NCBI RefSeq assembly: GCF_016592555.1
Contig: NZ_AP014546.1
Coordinates: forward strand, 3,358,501 to 3,422,500
Length of the DNA: 64,000 nucleotides
Direction of reading: 5' to 3'
DNA from: Neptunomonas japonica JAMM 1380
GTDB taxonomy: Bacteria > Pseudomonadota > Gammaproteobacteria > Pseudomonadales > Balneatricaceae
The notes under the pieces were generated by a model that was given only the letters and a program-made list of their open reading frames with translations, made no database searches and was not told the DNA's origin. This document shows positions 56,852 through 64,000 of the stretch, piece after piece. Position numbers and translations under genes: made by a program. Every line of letters starts with the position of its first letter. Within the stretch, counting starts at the first letter, position 1.

Positions 56852-59209
56852 CTAAAACTCTTCCCACTCAGTATCATCAGGAGTTTCCTTCATAAGAATG
56901 GTTTCACTTTTATATGAACCTGTTGCAGGAATTCGCGCTGCTTGCTCCGAATTTAAGTGCTTTGTTTTCCATCCGTGATTCTTAATATTGATAGCCGGCA
57001 GATGAGTAACATTTGATGGTGTAATAATGCTCACCTTGAATACATTTACTAGATGTTGCAGCTGCTGAGCTTGCTCATCCATCGATTCAGAAGCGGCGGC
57101 AACTTCTTCGACAAGCGCAGCATTTTGTTGTGTACCTTCATCCATCGCCGTGACAGCTGAGTTAACTTGCTCAATACCATTGGCCTGCTCTCGGCTAGCT
57201 TCTGCAATCTCGTTAATAATCGAAGATACCTTGGAGACTCCTTGCATTATTTCATTCAATGCACGCCCTGATTCATCGACATAGTGGCCACCTTCTTCCA
57301 CTTTTTCTACACTATCGCTAATCAGGTGCTTAATCTCTTTTGCGGCACTAGCACTTCGCTGTGCAAGGTTACGAACCTCAGCAGCGACTACTGCAAATCC
57401 TCGGCCTTGCTCTCCCGCTCTTGCTGCTTCAACTGCGGCATTGAGCGCTAATAAGTTAGTCTGAAAAGCAATTTCATCAATCACACCAATAATTTCTGCG
57501 ATCTTTTTAGAACTCTTGCTGATATCACCCATAGAGCTAACAACTTTCTCAGATATCACACGACCATCATCCGCTAACACCTTGGCTTGCTCTGCCAACC
57601 GGCTAGCTTCTTGAGCACTCACCGCATTTTGCTTCACTGTTCCTGTCATCTCTTCCATGCTCGCAGATGTTTCCTGCAAGCTAGTAGCTTGGCTTTCAGT
57701 TCTCTGACTCAGTGTTGCATTGCCATGAGCAATTTCAGATGCCCCCGTAGTAATGTTGGAGCCAGCTGAGCGGATTTCACTCACCATATCTTGAAGCTTA
57801 TTCATCGAAGTGTTCAATGCATCATTTAACTCTGCGTACTCACCAGAGAAATTCCCCTGCATATTCTGTGTTAAATCGCCATCTGCCAAAGCCACTAATA
57901 CGCGCTTAGCTTCTCGTACCGGCTCAACAACAGCATCCAGCATCTCATTAACTCCCGATGCTATATTTTTCATAAAACCGTCATAAACAGTATCGTCTAA
58001 GCGCTGGCTCAGATTGCCGTTAGATGCATCCTGAATTAGTCTTTCTACGGCCTTCTCTGCTTGCAACTGATCCGTCAAATCTTTCCACTCAACTACCGTG
58101 CCTAAACGCTCTTTATCAGGTGAAAATACTGGGTTAGCTAATAGAATAAAAGTGCGACCGCCTATACAAACCTGACTCTCTAAGCCCGACTTTAATGCAT
58201 CCTTTAACTCTTCTTTATAAGCAATATCAGTATGAAATTCATCGATATTGCTTCCCAGTAATAGCTTATTATCAAACGTTGGCAAATCGGTACAAATATC
58301 ATCCTGAGCAATACTAAACATTTTCAGGATGGCACCATTCACATAAATAATTCGACCCATGGGGTCTACCATCATCACGCTGGATGAAACACTATCGAGC
58401 GCTTGTGTGATTCGGCTTGAACGCAGTGCTTCCAAATGAGATTCATTAATTTCGAAACCGAGCTTAATGGCTAATGATTTCGCAGCACGATTAAGGCTGC
58501 CAATTTCACCCTCTTGCTCTACCTCTATATCTGTATGGTAATCTCCTTCACTGACACGTTTAAGTGTGGCAATAGTTTCAAATAATGGTTGCTTCACATA
58601 TGTCCTGATACAACTTACTGCTCCAAAAAGCATAATAAGAAAAGCAGCAAATGGAGCAAGCGCAATAAGTGAGGTCTGCCCTGAACTATAGAGCCCGCTG
58701 GCAACTAACAGCATCACAATTAAAGCTATTGCGGCCCAGTTATATAGTTTTTTATCAAGTATTTGTGTGGGGATTTTGGACGGATCAGATAACCGAGCTT
58801 CTTTATTACGTAACTGTGTATAAAAAATTTCAGCAGACTGTCTTTCAGCATCAGTGGGGGCGGTCCGTACTGACATATAACCAACAATTTGTCCTTTTTT
58901 ATATACCGGTGTTACATTCGCTTTTACCCAATAAAAATCACCATTATTACAGCGATTTTTTACCATTTTGCACCAAGGCCGATCAAGTTTTAATGTTGAC
59001 CACAAATCTTCAAACGCTTCCTGAGGCATATCGGGGTGTCGGACAACATTATGATTCTGCCCGACCAGCTCCTCTTCACTAAAACCGCTAACCTGAATAA
59101 AGGCCGGGTTTACATAAGTTATCCGCCCCTTAAGATCCGTTTGAGTCACTAACTCCTGTCCAGGTGTTACGTGTCTTTCGTGATCAGTCACTGGCATGTT
59201 AACTTTCAT
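56852..59209 (-). CDS. PAS-containing chemoreceptor with C-terminal tethering pentapeptide
   Basis: The 785-residue receptor begins with an Aer-like PAS domain (about 20-125: [20 protein letters not shown]), then two membrane segments (about 165-205), HAMP, a second PAS domain (about 268-385), a second HAMP-like segment with D-G-D-L-T-Q-N-M and the signalling domain with [20 protein letters not shown]. It ends D-T-E-W-E-E-F, a W-x-x-F pentapeptide for CheR/CheB tethering. PAS domains suggest redox, haem or flavin sensing. Its place between cheW and cheR matches Aer2/McpB in the Pseudomonas che2 cluster, but the domain order is different. Confidence 0.93.
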   Translation of the reverse strand: MKVNMPVTDHERHVTPGQELVTQTDLKGRITYVNPAFIQVSGFSEEELVGQNHNVVRHPDMPQEAFEDLWSTLKLDRPWCKMVKNRCNNGDFYWVKANVTPVYKKGQIVGYMSVRTAPTDAERQSAEIFYTQLRNKEARLSDPSKIPTQILDKKLYNWAAIALIVMLLVASGLYSSGQTSLIALAPFAAFLIMLFGAVSCIRTYVKQPLFETIATLKRVSEGDYHTDIEVEQEGEIGSLNRAAKSLAIKLGFEINESHLEALRSSRITQALDSVSSSVMMVDPMGRIIYVNGAILKMFSIAQDDICTDLPTFDNKLLLGSNIDEFHTDIAYKEELKDALKSGLESQVCIGGRTFILLANPVFSPDKERLGTVVEWKDLTDQLQAEKAVERLIQDASNGNLSQRLDDTVYDGFMKNIASGVNEMLDAVVEPVREAKRVLVALADGDLTQNMQGNFSGEYAELNDALNTSMNKLQDMVSEIRSAGSNITTGASEIAHGNATLSQRTESQATSLQETSASMEEMTGTVKQNAVSAQEASRLAEQAKVLADDGRVISEKVVSSMGDISKSSKKIAEIIGVIDEIAFQTNLLALNAAVEAARAGEQGRGFAVVAAEVRNLAQRSASAAKEIKHLISDSVEKVEEGGHYVDESGRALNEIMQGVSKVSSIINEIAEASREQANGIEQVNSAVTAMDEGTQQNAALVEEVAAASESMDEQAQQLQHLVNVFKVSIITPSNVTHLPAINIKNHGWKTKHLNSEQAARIPATGSYKSETILMKETPDDTEWEEF

Positions 59210-59285
59210 TTAACTTTCTCCTCAGACAGGCTATTGCTTGACCAATTCCTGCCTGATAAATATTCAAATTAATTCACTATTGCAA

Positions 59286-59774
59286 TCAGTCGAGATCAGC
59301 ACCGCTTTGCTCACCCGAGTTCATCAAATAATCCAAATCTAATAGAACAACCATTTTTTCGTTCATTGTTGCCAACGCTTCAAAGTACTGTGGATCTATA
59401 CCGTTTCTTATCAAAGGAGCAGACTGGATATCATCACTAGATACGTCATAGGTATCGGCTACCGCATCGACGACAACGCCCATGCAATGTTCACTTTCAG
59501 GACCATGTACCCATACAACGATCACCACTGTTGTAGCTCCATACTCTAGGCTAGGGAAGCCAAAGCGAATGCGTAAATCTATAATTGGAATTATTTCCCC
59601 GCGTAAGTTGAGCACGCCTTTCATGTAATCAGGCGAATTGGGTATGCGCGTCACAGGAACCCACCCACGAATTTCCTGTACACGTAAAATATCTACCCCG
59701 TATTCTTCATCAGCTAAAATAAAGGTGAGAAATTGACGCATTTTTAAGAGTAAAGGCTCTACTATTTCCGTCAT
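59286..59774 (-). CDS. cheW: chemotaxis coupling protein CheW
   Basis: CheW bridges receptors and CheA. The 162-residue SH3-like protein has the usual Q-F-L-T-F-I-L-A-D-E-E-Y-G-V-D-I-L start, V-Q-E-I-R-G-W and the V-L-N-L-R-G-E-I-I-P-I-I-D-L-R block. The ATG overlaps the cheA stop by four bases (ATGA). Confidence 0.96.
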   Translation of the reverse strand: MTEIVEPLLLKMRQFLTFILADEEYGVDILRVQEIRGWVPVTRIPNSPDYMKGVLNLRGEIIPIIDLRIRFGFPSLEYGATTVVIVVWVHGPESEHCMGVVVDAVADTYDVSSDDIQSAPLIRNGIDPQYFEALATMNEKMVVLLDLDYLMNSGEQSGADLD

Positions 59775-61945
59775 ATGTTCGCCTTTGCCAATAGGTGGCC
59801 ATTATCCTTAGTTGCCGCATGTGGATACCGACTTGTTGATGAGTCCAACCCCATTTTAATGACACCTGCCACATCAAGAATCAAAGCCACTTGCCCTGTA
59901 CCTAAAATCGTTGCGCCAGAAAAACCTTCTACTCGCTTATAATTTGTTTCTAAGCTCTTAATCACTACCTGCTGCTGACCTTGCAGCTCATCTACAATTA
60001 AGCCAGCCCTTTTACCTCCTCCCTCAACAATCACCATCAAACTATTAGTAAAGTTTTTAGGCGTTTCACTCAAACCAAAAACATCGCTGAGGCTAATAAC
60101 TGGAATGTACTCATCTCTAAATGAAAATAAACACCCGCGACCTACAACAGCATTAAGGGATCCGGTCGATACCCAAATGGATTCGATAATAGACAGTAAC
60201 GGGATGATATAAATTTCGTGATGCGCTTGTATTAGCTGCCCATCAAGAATAGCTAACGTCAACGGCAAACTAACAGTAAAAGTAGAGCCTTCACCCTCCT
60301 CAGATACCACCGCAACATATCCACCTAAGGCTTCAATATTTCGACGCACCACATCCATACCAACGCCTCTACCAGAAAGATCATTAACTTCGGCTACAGT
60401 GGAAAAACCAGGTACGAATATTAAGTCATGGATATCTGTATCGTTAAGTAATTGATCAGTAGTAATGAGGCCGCTGGACAAAGCTTTTTCTCGTATTTTA
60501 TCGGTGTCTAATCCTCGCCCATCATCCTTAATTTGGATGATAATAAAACCACCTTGATGAGAAGCATTTAGGTGGACAGTCCCGCTCTCCGTTTTTCCCG
60601 CAGCAATACGTTCTTGTGGTGTTTCCAAACCATGATCTAGAGCGTTGCGTATTAAATGTAATAATGGATCCCCTATTTTCTCCATCACTGTTTTATCCAG
60701 CTCGGTTTGCTCTCCAGACAGCTTCAACTCAACCAGTTTCCCCAGCTTGCTGCTAATATCATGCACCATTCTTGGAAAACGATTAAAGACAAAACTTATC
60801 GGTAACATTCTAATTCTCATGACCTCCTCTTGAAGGTCACGAGTGTTTCTTTCTAATTGAACTAAACCGTCATTTAAGCGCTCAACCCCAGGGTGATCAC
60901 AGTCAGACATTTCTAAACCAACCTGTCCCAACATAGACTGTGTAATAACGAGTTCACCGACCCTATTAATGAGCCCATCAATTTTATCAATACCGACACG
61001 AATAGAGCCTTGGTCAGCTTGATTTTTTCTTGAATTTTGCGCTGGAGCAGCAGGAGAGTCACTACTAATTTTAGGGCTGAGTGTTTCAAAACTGGCACTG
61101 GCTGGCTCTACACTTTCGGCATTAGCAGGCTGCTCCGTTGCTTTCTCAAAAGTCATCTCAGGAGCAACTGGATCATTCGTCACACTCTCTTCAGAAGTCA
61201 CATCTGCCGACTTCTGCAAAGGGAAAACGGATAATGAGCAATCACCCTCGACCCATTCAAAGATCTCACGTACAGCAAGTTCACTGCAGTCACTATAAAG
61301 GTTAATTTTCCAATGTAGGAATAACTCCTCAGGATTCAACTCATCCAGACTAGGCACCAGACCTATCGCTGCATTAGTAACTAGTTGTCCTAGGTCCGCT
61401 AGTGCAGACATCAATAAGATAGGCTCATTTCCTGTCATCAGTAAATGAGGAGCCGGAGCAAAATCAATCACCCAACCTAGAGTCTCCATGACTGGAACAT
61501 GAGAAGAAGACAGATCTATTATCTCAAGCTCATTTGAGACTATTGCTACCTTATCTTCATTATCACAAGATAACTCTGCTTCTAATTGCTGAAGTACCTG
61601 CTTTATTTGAGGTTCATCACATGCAGTACCATCTCTTGCCGCTTCTAGTAATAAACGTATGCAATCGACAGATGATAGTAAGACACTTTTTAACGAATCG
61701 CTGCATGACCTACGCCCTGCACGTAGTTCATCCATGAGTGTTTCAACTACATGGGTAAAATCTGTAATATTCGAAAAACCAAAAGTCCCTGCTCCGCCTT
61801 TAATTGAATGCGCGGCTCGAAAAATAGCATTGATGGCTTCAGCATCATTTTCTTCAAGATTTAAAAGACCAGACTCCATTACCTCAAGCCCTTCAAAGCT
61901 TTCTTCAAGAAAAACCGGAATAAACTGGGATAGATCAATGCTCAT
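59771..61945 (-). CDS. cheA: chemotaxis histidine kinase CheA
   Basis: CheA phosphorylates CheY and CheB. P1 (about 1-110) has phosphorylation site H46 in R-A-A-H-S-I-K-G-G-A-G-T-F-G-F. A linker rich in Ser, Glu and Pro (about 235-310) leads to the P3 dimerisation helices (V-G-E-L-V-I-T-Q-S), the P4 ATPase with H-L-I-R-N-A-L-D-H-G-L-E and the G-box G-R-G-V-G-M-D-V-V, and the P5 CheW-like domain. The length (724) is within the usual range. It follows cheY by 6 bp and overlaps cheW. Confidence 0.97.
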   Translation of the reverse strand: MSIDLSQFIPVFLEESFEGLEVMESGLLNLEENDAEAINAIFRAAHSIKGGAGTFGFSNITDFTHVVETLMDELRAGRRSCSDSLKSVLLSSVDCIRLLLEAARDGTACDEPQIKQVLQQLEAELSCDNEDKVAIVSNELEIIDLSSSHVPVMETLGWVIDFAPAPHLLMTGNEPILLMSALADLGQLVTNAAIGLVPSLDELNPEELFLHWKINLYSDCSELAVREIFEWVEGDCSLSVFPLQKSADVTSEESVTNDPVAPEMTFEKATEQPANAESVEPASASFETLSPKISSDSPAAPAQNSRKNQADQGSIRVGIDKIDGLINRVGELVITQSMLGQVGLEMSDCDHPGVERLNDGLVQLERNTRDLQEEVMRIRMLPISFVFNRFPRMVHDISSKLGKLVELKLSGEQTELDKTVMEKIGDPLLHLIRNALDHGLETPQERIAAGKTESGTVHLNASHQGGFIIIQIKDDGRGLDTDKIREKALSSGLITTDQLLNDTDIHDLIFVPGFSTVAEVNDLSGRGVGMDVVRRNIEALGGYVAVVSEEGEGSTFTVSLPLTLAILDGQLIQAHHEIYIIPLLSIIESIWVSTGSLNAVVGRGCLFSFRDEYIPVISLSDVFGLSETPKNFTNSLMVIVEGGGKRAGLIVDELQGQQQVVIKSLETNYKRVEGFSGATILGTGQVALILDVAGVIKMGLDSSTSRYPHAATKDNGHLLAKANI

Positions 61946-61951
61946 ATGAGA

Positions 61952-62314
61952 TTACCGCACAACACGCTTTAAAGTGGACAACAACGTTTCGGGGTTAAAC
62001 GGCTTTACCAACCACCCCGTAGCACCAGCAGCTTTACCTTTATACTTCATTTCCTGAGAGTTCTCAGTGGTCAAAATTAAGATTGGCGTAAATTTAAACG
62101 ACTCTAATTTACGCAATTCAGTACATAAAGAAATACCGTCCATTTTTGGCATATTGACGTCAGTTAAAACTAGATCGCATACAATATGTTTGGCTTTATT
62201 AAAGGCGTCTTCCCCATCTTCAGCCTCAACAACATCGTAGCCTTGTTTTGTTAATGTAAAAGTCACCATACTGCGTAACGATACTGAGTCATCAACAACT
62301 AAAACTGTTGCCAT
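61952..62314 (-). CDS. cheY: chemotaxis response regulator CheY
   Basis: A 120-residue single-domain receiver: acidic pair D8-D9, phosphorylation site D52 in L-T-D-V-N-M-P-K-M-D-G, the conserved Thr in I-L-T-T-E-N and the Lys of W-L-V-K-P-F. It is placed directly upstream of cheA and downstream of the STAS gene by 18 bp. In che2-type clusters this CheY need not be the flagellar-motor regulator. Confidence 0.95.
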   Translation of the reverse strand: MATVLVVDDSVSLRSMVTFTLTKQGYDVVEAEDGEDAFNKAKHIVCDLVLTDVNMPKMDGISLCTELRKLESFKFTPILILTTENSQEMKYKGKAAGATGWLVKPFNPETLLSTLKRVVR

Positions 62315-62332
62315 TTACAATCTCCAAAGAAC

Positions 62333-62596
62333 CTACCAAGTGATACCTAAGGCATCGCTCATACCTAACCATTGTGCACTTTTTGACAAAACAGCCGAAT
62401 TACCCGACCAGTGTATATCTCCCTCTTTTGCTTTAAGCGCTTGTTTCACAGCAAACAATAGCTGAATACCCGCCGAGTCAATTTTCTTAAGAGTAGATGT
62501 ATCGATATAAAGGACAGAAGCCTCGCTGATTTGAGAGATAAATTCCTCTTTCCACTGCGCAATTTCAATGATGGTCAGGTGTTCAGGCAAAACCAT
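62333..62596 (-). CDS. STAS-domain protein at the head of the chemotaxis operon
   Basis: The 87-residue protein is a STAS domain, with the central block Y-I-D-T-S-T-L-K-K-I-D-S-A-G-I-Q-L-L containing the serine typical of sulfate-transporter/anti-sigma-antagonist folds. In sigma-regulatory systems that Ser is phosphorylated; here the partner is unknown. The ATG at 62596 follows AAGGAG at good spacing. The longer frame to 62668 would add 24 residues without a domain match. STAS proteins are found with che clusters of Vibrio and Pseudomonas types. Confidence 0.88.
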   Translation of the reverse strand: MVLPEHLTIIEIAQWKEEFISQISEASVLYIDTSTLKKIDSAGIQLLFAVKQALKAKEGDIHWSGNSAVLSKSAQWLGMSDALGITW

Positions 62597-62658
62597 AGTG
62601 GAACATCTCCTTAGCAAACTAATTACAAGATAGTCTAAATACTGTCCTGTAGAGAGAT

Positions 62659-62686
62659 TCATCGGCATTTATTATTAAAACCTTTG
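62659..62686 (-). promoter_or_regulatory. possible sigma28 (FliA) promoter for the chemotaxis operon
   Basis: The minus strand reads CAAAGGTT (62686-62679), 12 bases, then GCCGATGA (62666-62659), close to the flagellar sigma28 form TAAAGTTT-N11-GCCGATAA. Spacing is one base longer and there are three or four mismatches. It would start the transcript about 50 bases before the STAS ATG. Confidence 0.4.
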
Positions 62687-63043
62687 TTTTTTCTTAATTG
62701 AAAATGCTTCCAACCCCAATGTCAGCAATAGTCCTGCACTTTGACAACATACTTTCTGGATATGATTCAAATAATCAAAAACTAAAAAAGAAAAGTCGTA
62801 TATTAATTTTGATTATTTATTTCTCCATAATATCCTCATAAAATTAATGTCAAAAAAATCCTTTATAATCAGATACTTAAATAATAAAACTGGCAATCGA
62901 AATATCAAGAAAATATTTATTAAAAACTCTTTAAAAACAAAGACTTACAGAGGGTTTTTTATTGATATTTATTTGCGATAAATCAATATATATTTTATAC
63001 TTATCATAAGTTATTAAAGACTAATCATTAAGAGAATAAGACA
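62687..63043. other. AT-rich intergenic region upstream of the small unknown gene
   Basis: This divergent region is visibly AT-rich and holds no supported gene. A 25-base imperfect palindrome (62962-62986) overlaps the predicted -35 of the plus-strand promoter for the gene at 63044. Confidence 0.55.
62973..63001 (+). promoter_or_regulatory. predicted promoter for the 85-residue gene, overlapped by an inverted repeat
   Basis: TTGCGA (62973-62978), a 17-base spacer and TATACT (62996-63001) form a fair sigma70 promoter with the start near 63008. An inverted repeat with ends TTGAT and ATCAA (62962-62986) overlaps the -35 and could bind a repressor. Confidence 0.5.
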
Positions 63044-63301
63044 ATGCAAGAGAAAGAAATTAAGCTTCTTTTTAATGCCGGTGTATTTGAATCTTGTCAG
63101 GCAACACCTATTGCTATGTCACGAGGATGGACACTTAAATTCATCGCAAAAGACAACAATGTCATTACGTTGGACCTACAGCGCAGCAAGAAAGAAAGGG
63201 AATTTAAAAGTTTGGACGGCGCAGCGGCTGTCGCAAGAAAGATTGGCTTCGAGTGGTTAAATGTGCATATCGGAGAACTGGAATGGCGGGAAAAAGTCTA
63301 A
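63044..63301 (+). CDS. 85-residue protein, unknown function
   Basis: Small, charged protein (starts M-Q-E-K-E-I-K-L-L-F-N-A-G-V-F, ends L-E-W-R-E-K-V) with a predicted beta-rich middle (W-T-L-K-F-I-A-K, V-I-T-L-D-L-Q-R) and a helix near the C-terminus (G-A-A-A-V-A-R-K-I-G-F). No cysteine ligands, signal or membrane segment is clear. I do not recognise the family. A shadow frame overlaps it in another frame but has no ribosome site. Confidence 0.75.
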   Translation: MQEKEIKLLFNAGVFESCQATPIAMSRGWTLKFIAKDNNVITLDLQRSKKEREFKSLDGAAAVARKIGFEWLNVHIGELEWREKV

Positions 63302-63341
63302 CGGCGCTTGAGACATCAAACGCCGTAGGTAATCGAGGTTG

Positions 63342-63815
63342 TTACACAGGATTAGCAGCCTGGCCAGCTTGAATTTCTTGTGCTGTTGCCTCTCGTATTG
63401 ATACGATTTCGACATCAAATGTAAGGCTTTCGCCAGCGTATGGATGATTAGCATCTACAGTAACGACGTCGTCCTCGATTTCAATAACGCTGACAACTTC
63501 ATCTTCGCCTGACTCGTTAGTCATATGGCACATCAACCCGACGGCCAATTCTGGCATATCGGCAAATAGTGCTCGCTCAACGTCGTAGATTTTTTCTTCA
63601 TCTATTTCGCCATAAGCTTCTAATGGCGTCAGTGATACACGAAAGTGATCGTTAACAGATCGACCAGCCATCGCTTTTTCCAGACCGGGTACAATATTAT
63701 GATACCCATGAAGATAGGGAATAGCGTCCCCTCCCTTAGAGCCATCTAACACTTCGCCCTGATCATTGATCAATGCGTAATGAAAACAAACCACAGCATT
63801 ATCAGTTATTTGCAT
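63342..63815 (-). CDS. slyD: FKBP-type peptidyl-prolyl isomerase, SlyD-like
   Basis: The 157-residue protein is an FKBP-type isomerase/chaperone of the SlyD group: V-L-D-G-S-K-G-G-D, the Y-L-H-G-Y-H-N-I-V-P-G-L-E-K-A-M-A-G block and an IF (chaperone) domain inserted near residues 70-120, with the C-terminal A-N-H-P-Y-A-G-E-S-L-T-F-D-V-E-I. The histidine-rich metal tail of E. coli SlyD is missing, so it may not serve in nickel delivery. Confidence 0.92.
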   Translation of the reverse strand: MQITDNAVVCFHYALINDQGEVLDGSKGGDAIPYLHGYHNIVPGLEKAMAGRSVNDHFRVSLTPLEAYGEIDEEKIYDVERALFADMPELAVGLMCHMTNESGEDEVVSVIEIEDDVVTVDANHPYAGESLTFDVEIVSIREATAQEIQAGQAANPV

Positions 63816-63826
63816 TAAAAAACCCT

Positions 63827-64000
63827 CTATTTACTTAATCGTTCAGTTATCCAGCGCCCTAAAACCGTCAGCGACTCTATGGATACTTCATGAGCCATCG
63901 AGAATGTCTGCCAATCTGGATGGTAACCTTTCATTTGTAACTGCTTAACCGCGTTTTCGCCCAAGCTCAATGGAACGACATCATCTTGCTTTCCGTGAAT
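63827..64000 (-). CDS. carboxylesterase/phospholipase-family hydrolase (C-terminal part)
   Basis: The 57 visible residues read from the window edge I-H-G-K-Q-D-D-V-V-P-L to the end. They carry the catalytic Asp in Q-D-D-V-V-P and His in S-M-A-H-E-V of the alpha/beta-hydrolase phospholipase/carboxylesterase (EstB-like) family. The N-terminal part, with the nucleophile serine, lies beyond position 64000. The stop TAG is at 63827-63829, 12 bases upstream of the slyD start, so it may be cotranscribed with it. Confidence 0.87.
   Translation of the reverse strand: MHGKQDDVVPLSLGENAVKQLQMKGYHPDWQTFSMAHEVSIESLTVLGRWITERLSK

Noticed and set aside
58669..59082. 137-codon plus-strand frame inside the PAS receptor gene
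   Set aside because: Lies entirely antisense to a clear receptor coding region and has no family features.

Overview
The window looks like chromosomal DNA of a marine, motile, facultatively respiring gammaproteobacterium, most likely from the Oceanospirillales (Neptuniibacter, Amphritea, Neptunomonas or Marinobacterium type). This is inferred from conserved gammaproteobacterial blocks (nnr-tsaE-amiB-mutL-miaA, orn/rsgA/psd, prfB-lysS, lptFG/pepA-holC-valS), a Pseudomonas-like MutL motif, an NhaD sodium antiporter and moderate-to-low GC. I see no tRNA or rRNA genes, CRISPR array, insertion sequence or prophage.

Layout. 1-5.85 kb: minus-strand operon nnr-tsaE-amiB-mutL-miaA (miaA runs off the left edge), divergent from queG. 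7.1-11.9 kb: nitric oxide reductase operon norCBQD, with an FNR/DNR-type box placed exactly 41.5 bp upstream of a predicted start and a strong hairpin between norB and norQ. 12-13.9 kb: divergent LysR regulator and EamA transporter. 13.9-15.3 kb: orn-norE-norF, joined by stop/start overlaps. 15.4-21 kb: rsgA, an HDOD protein, a double rhodanese, psd and a ygfZ split by a one-base frameshift. 21-23.6 kb: AT-rich stretch with a possible carbonic anhydrase remnant, then a chemoreceptor. 23.7-29.9 kb: ung, a membrane protein, prfB-lysS (prfB in one open frame), nhaD and cytochrome b561. 29.9-35.4 kb: alarmone-hydrolase-like protein, cytochrome c', flavodoxin, phasin, gloA, a Sel1 protein, a YeeE transporter and an RDD protein. 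35.4-42.8 kb: lptFG divergent from pepA-holC-valS. 43.1-48.7 kb: diguanylate cyclase, TauE transporter, TetR regulator with a CMD protein, GlxA-type regulator and isochorismatase-like hydrolase. 48.7-53.2 kb: poorly characterised accessory stretch with a secreted serine protease and membrane partner lying between two diverged copies of a 95-bp repeat, two more small genes, and a 44-residue membrane protein behind three FNR-like sites. 53.5-62.7 kb: a complete chemotaxis operon (STAS-cheY-cheA-cheW-mcp-cheR-cheD-cheB-unknown). 63.0-64.0 kb: a small unknown gene, a SlyD-like isomerase and the end of an esterase.

Themes. Nitric oxide and low-oxygen physiology recurs (norCBQD, norEF, cytochrome c', FNR-type boxes). 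The chemotaxis cluster has the gene order of the Pseudomonas che2 (Aer2) type. Its last gene encodes a membrane-anchored helical protein with a CheZ-like D-x-x-x-Q motif and the same C-terminal tail (GDVE[I/L]F) as CheD, making it a candidate undescribed CheY phosphatase or adaptor. The other candidate novel units are the protease/membrane-protein pair between the repeats and the 44-residue FNR-associated membrane protein.
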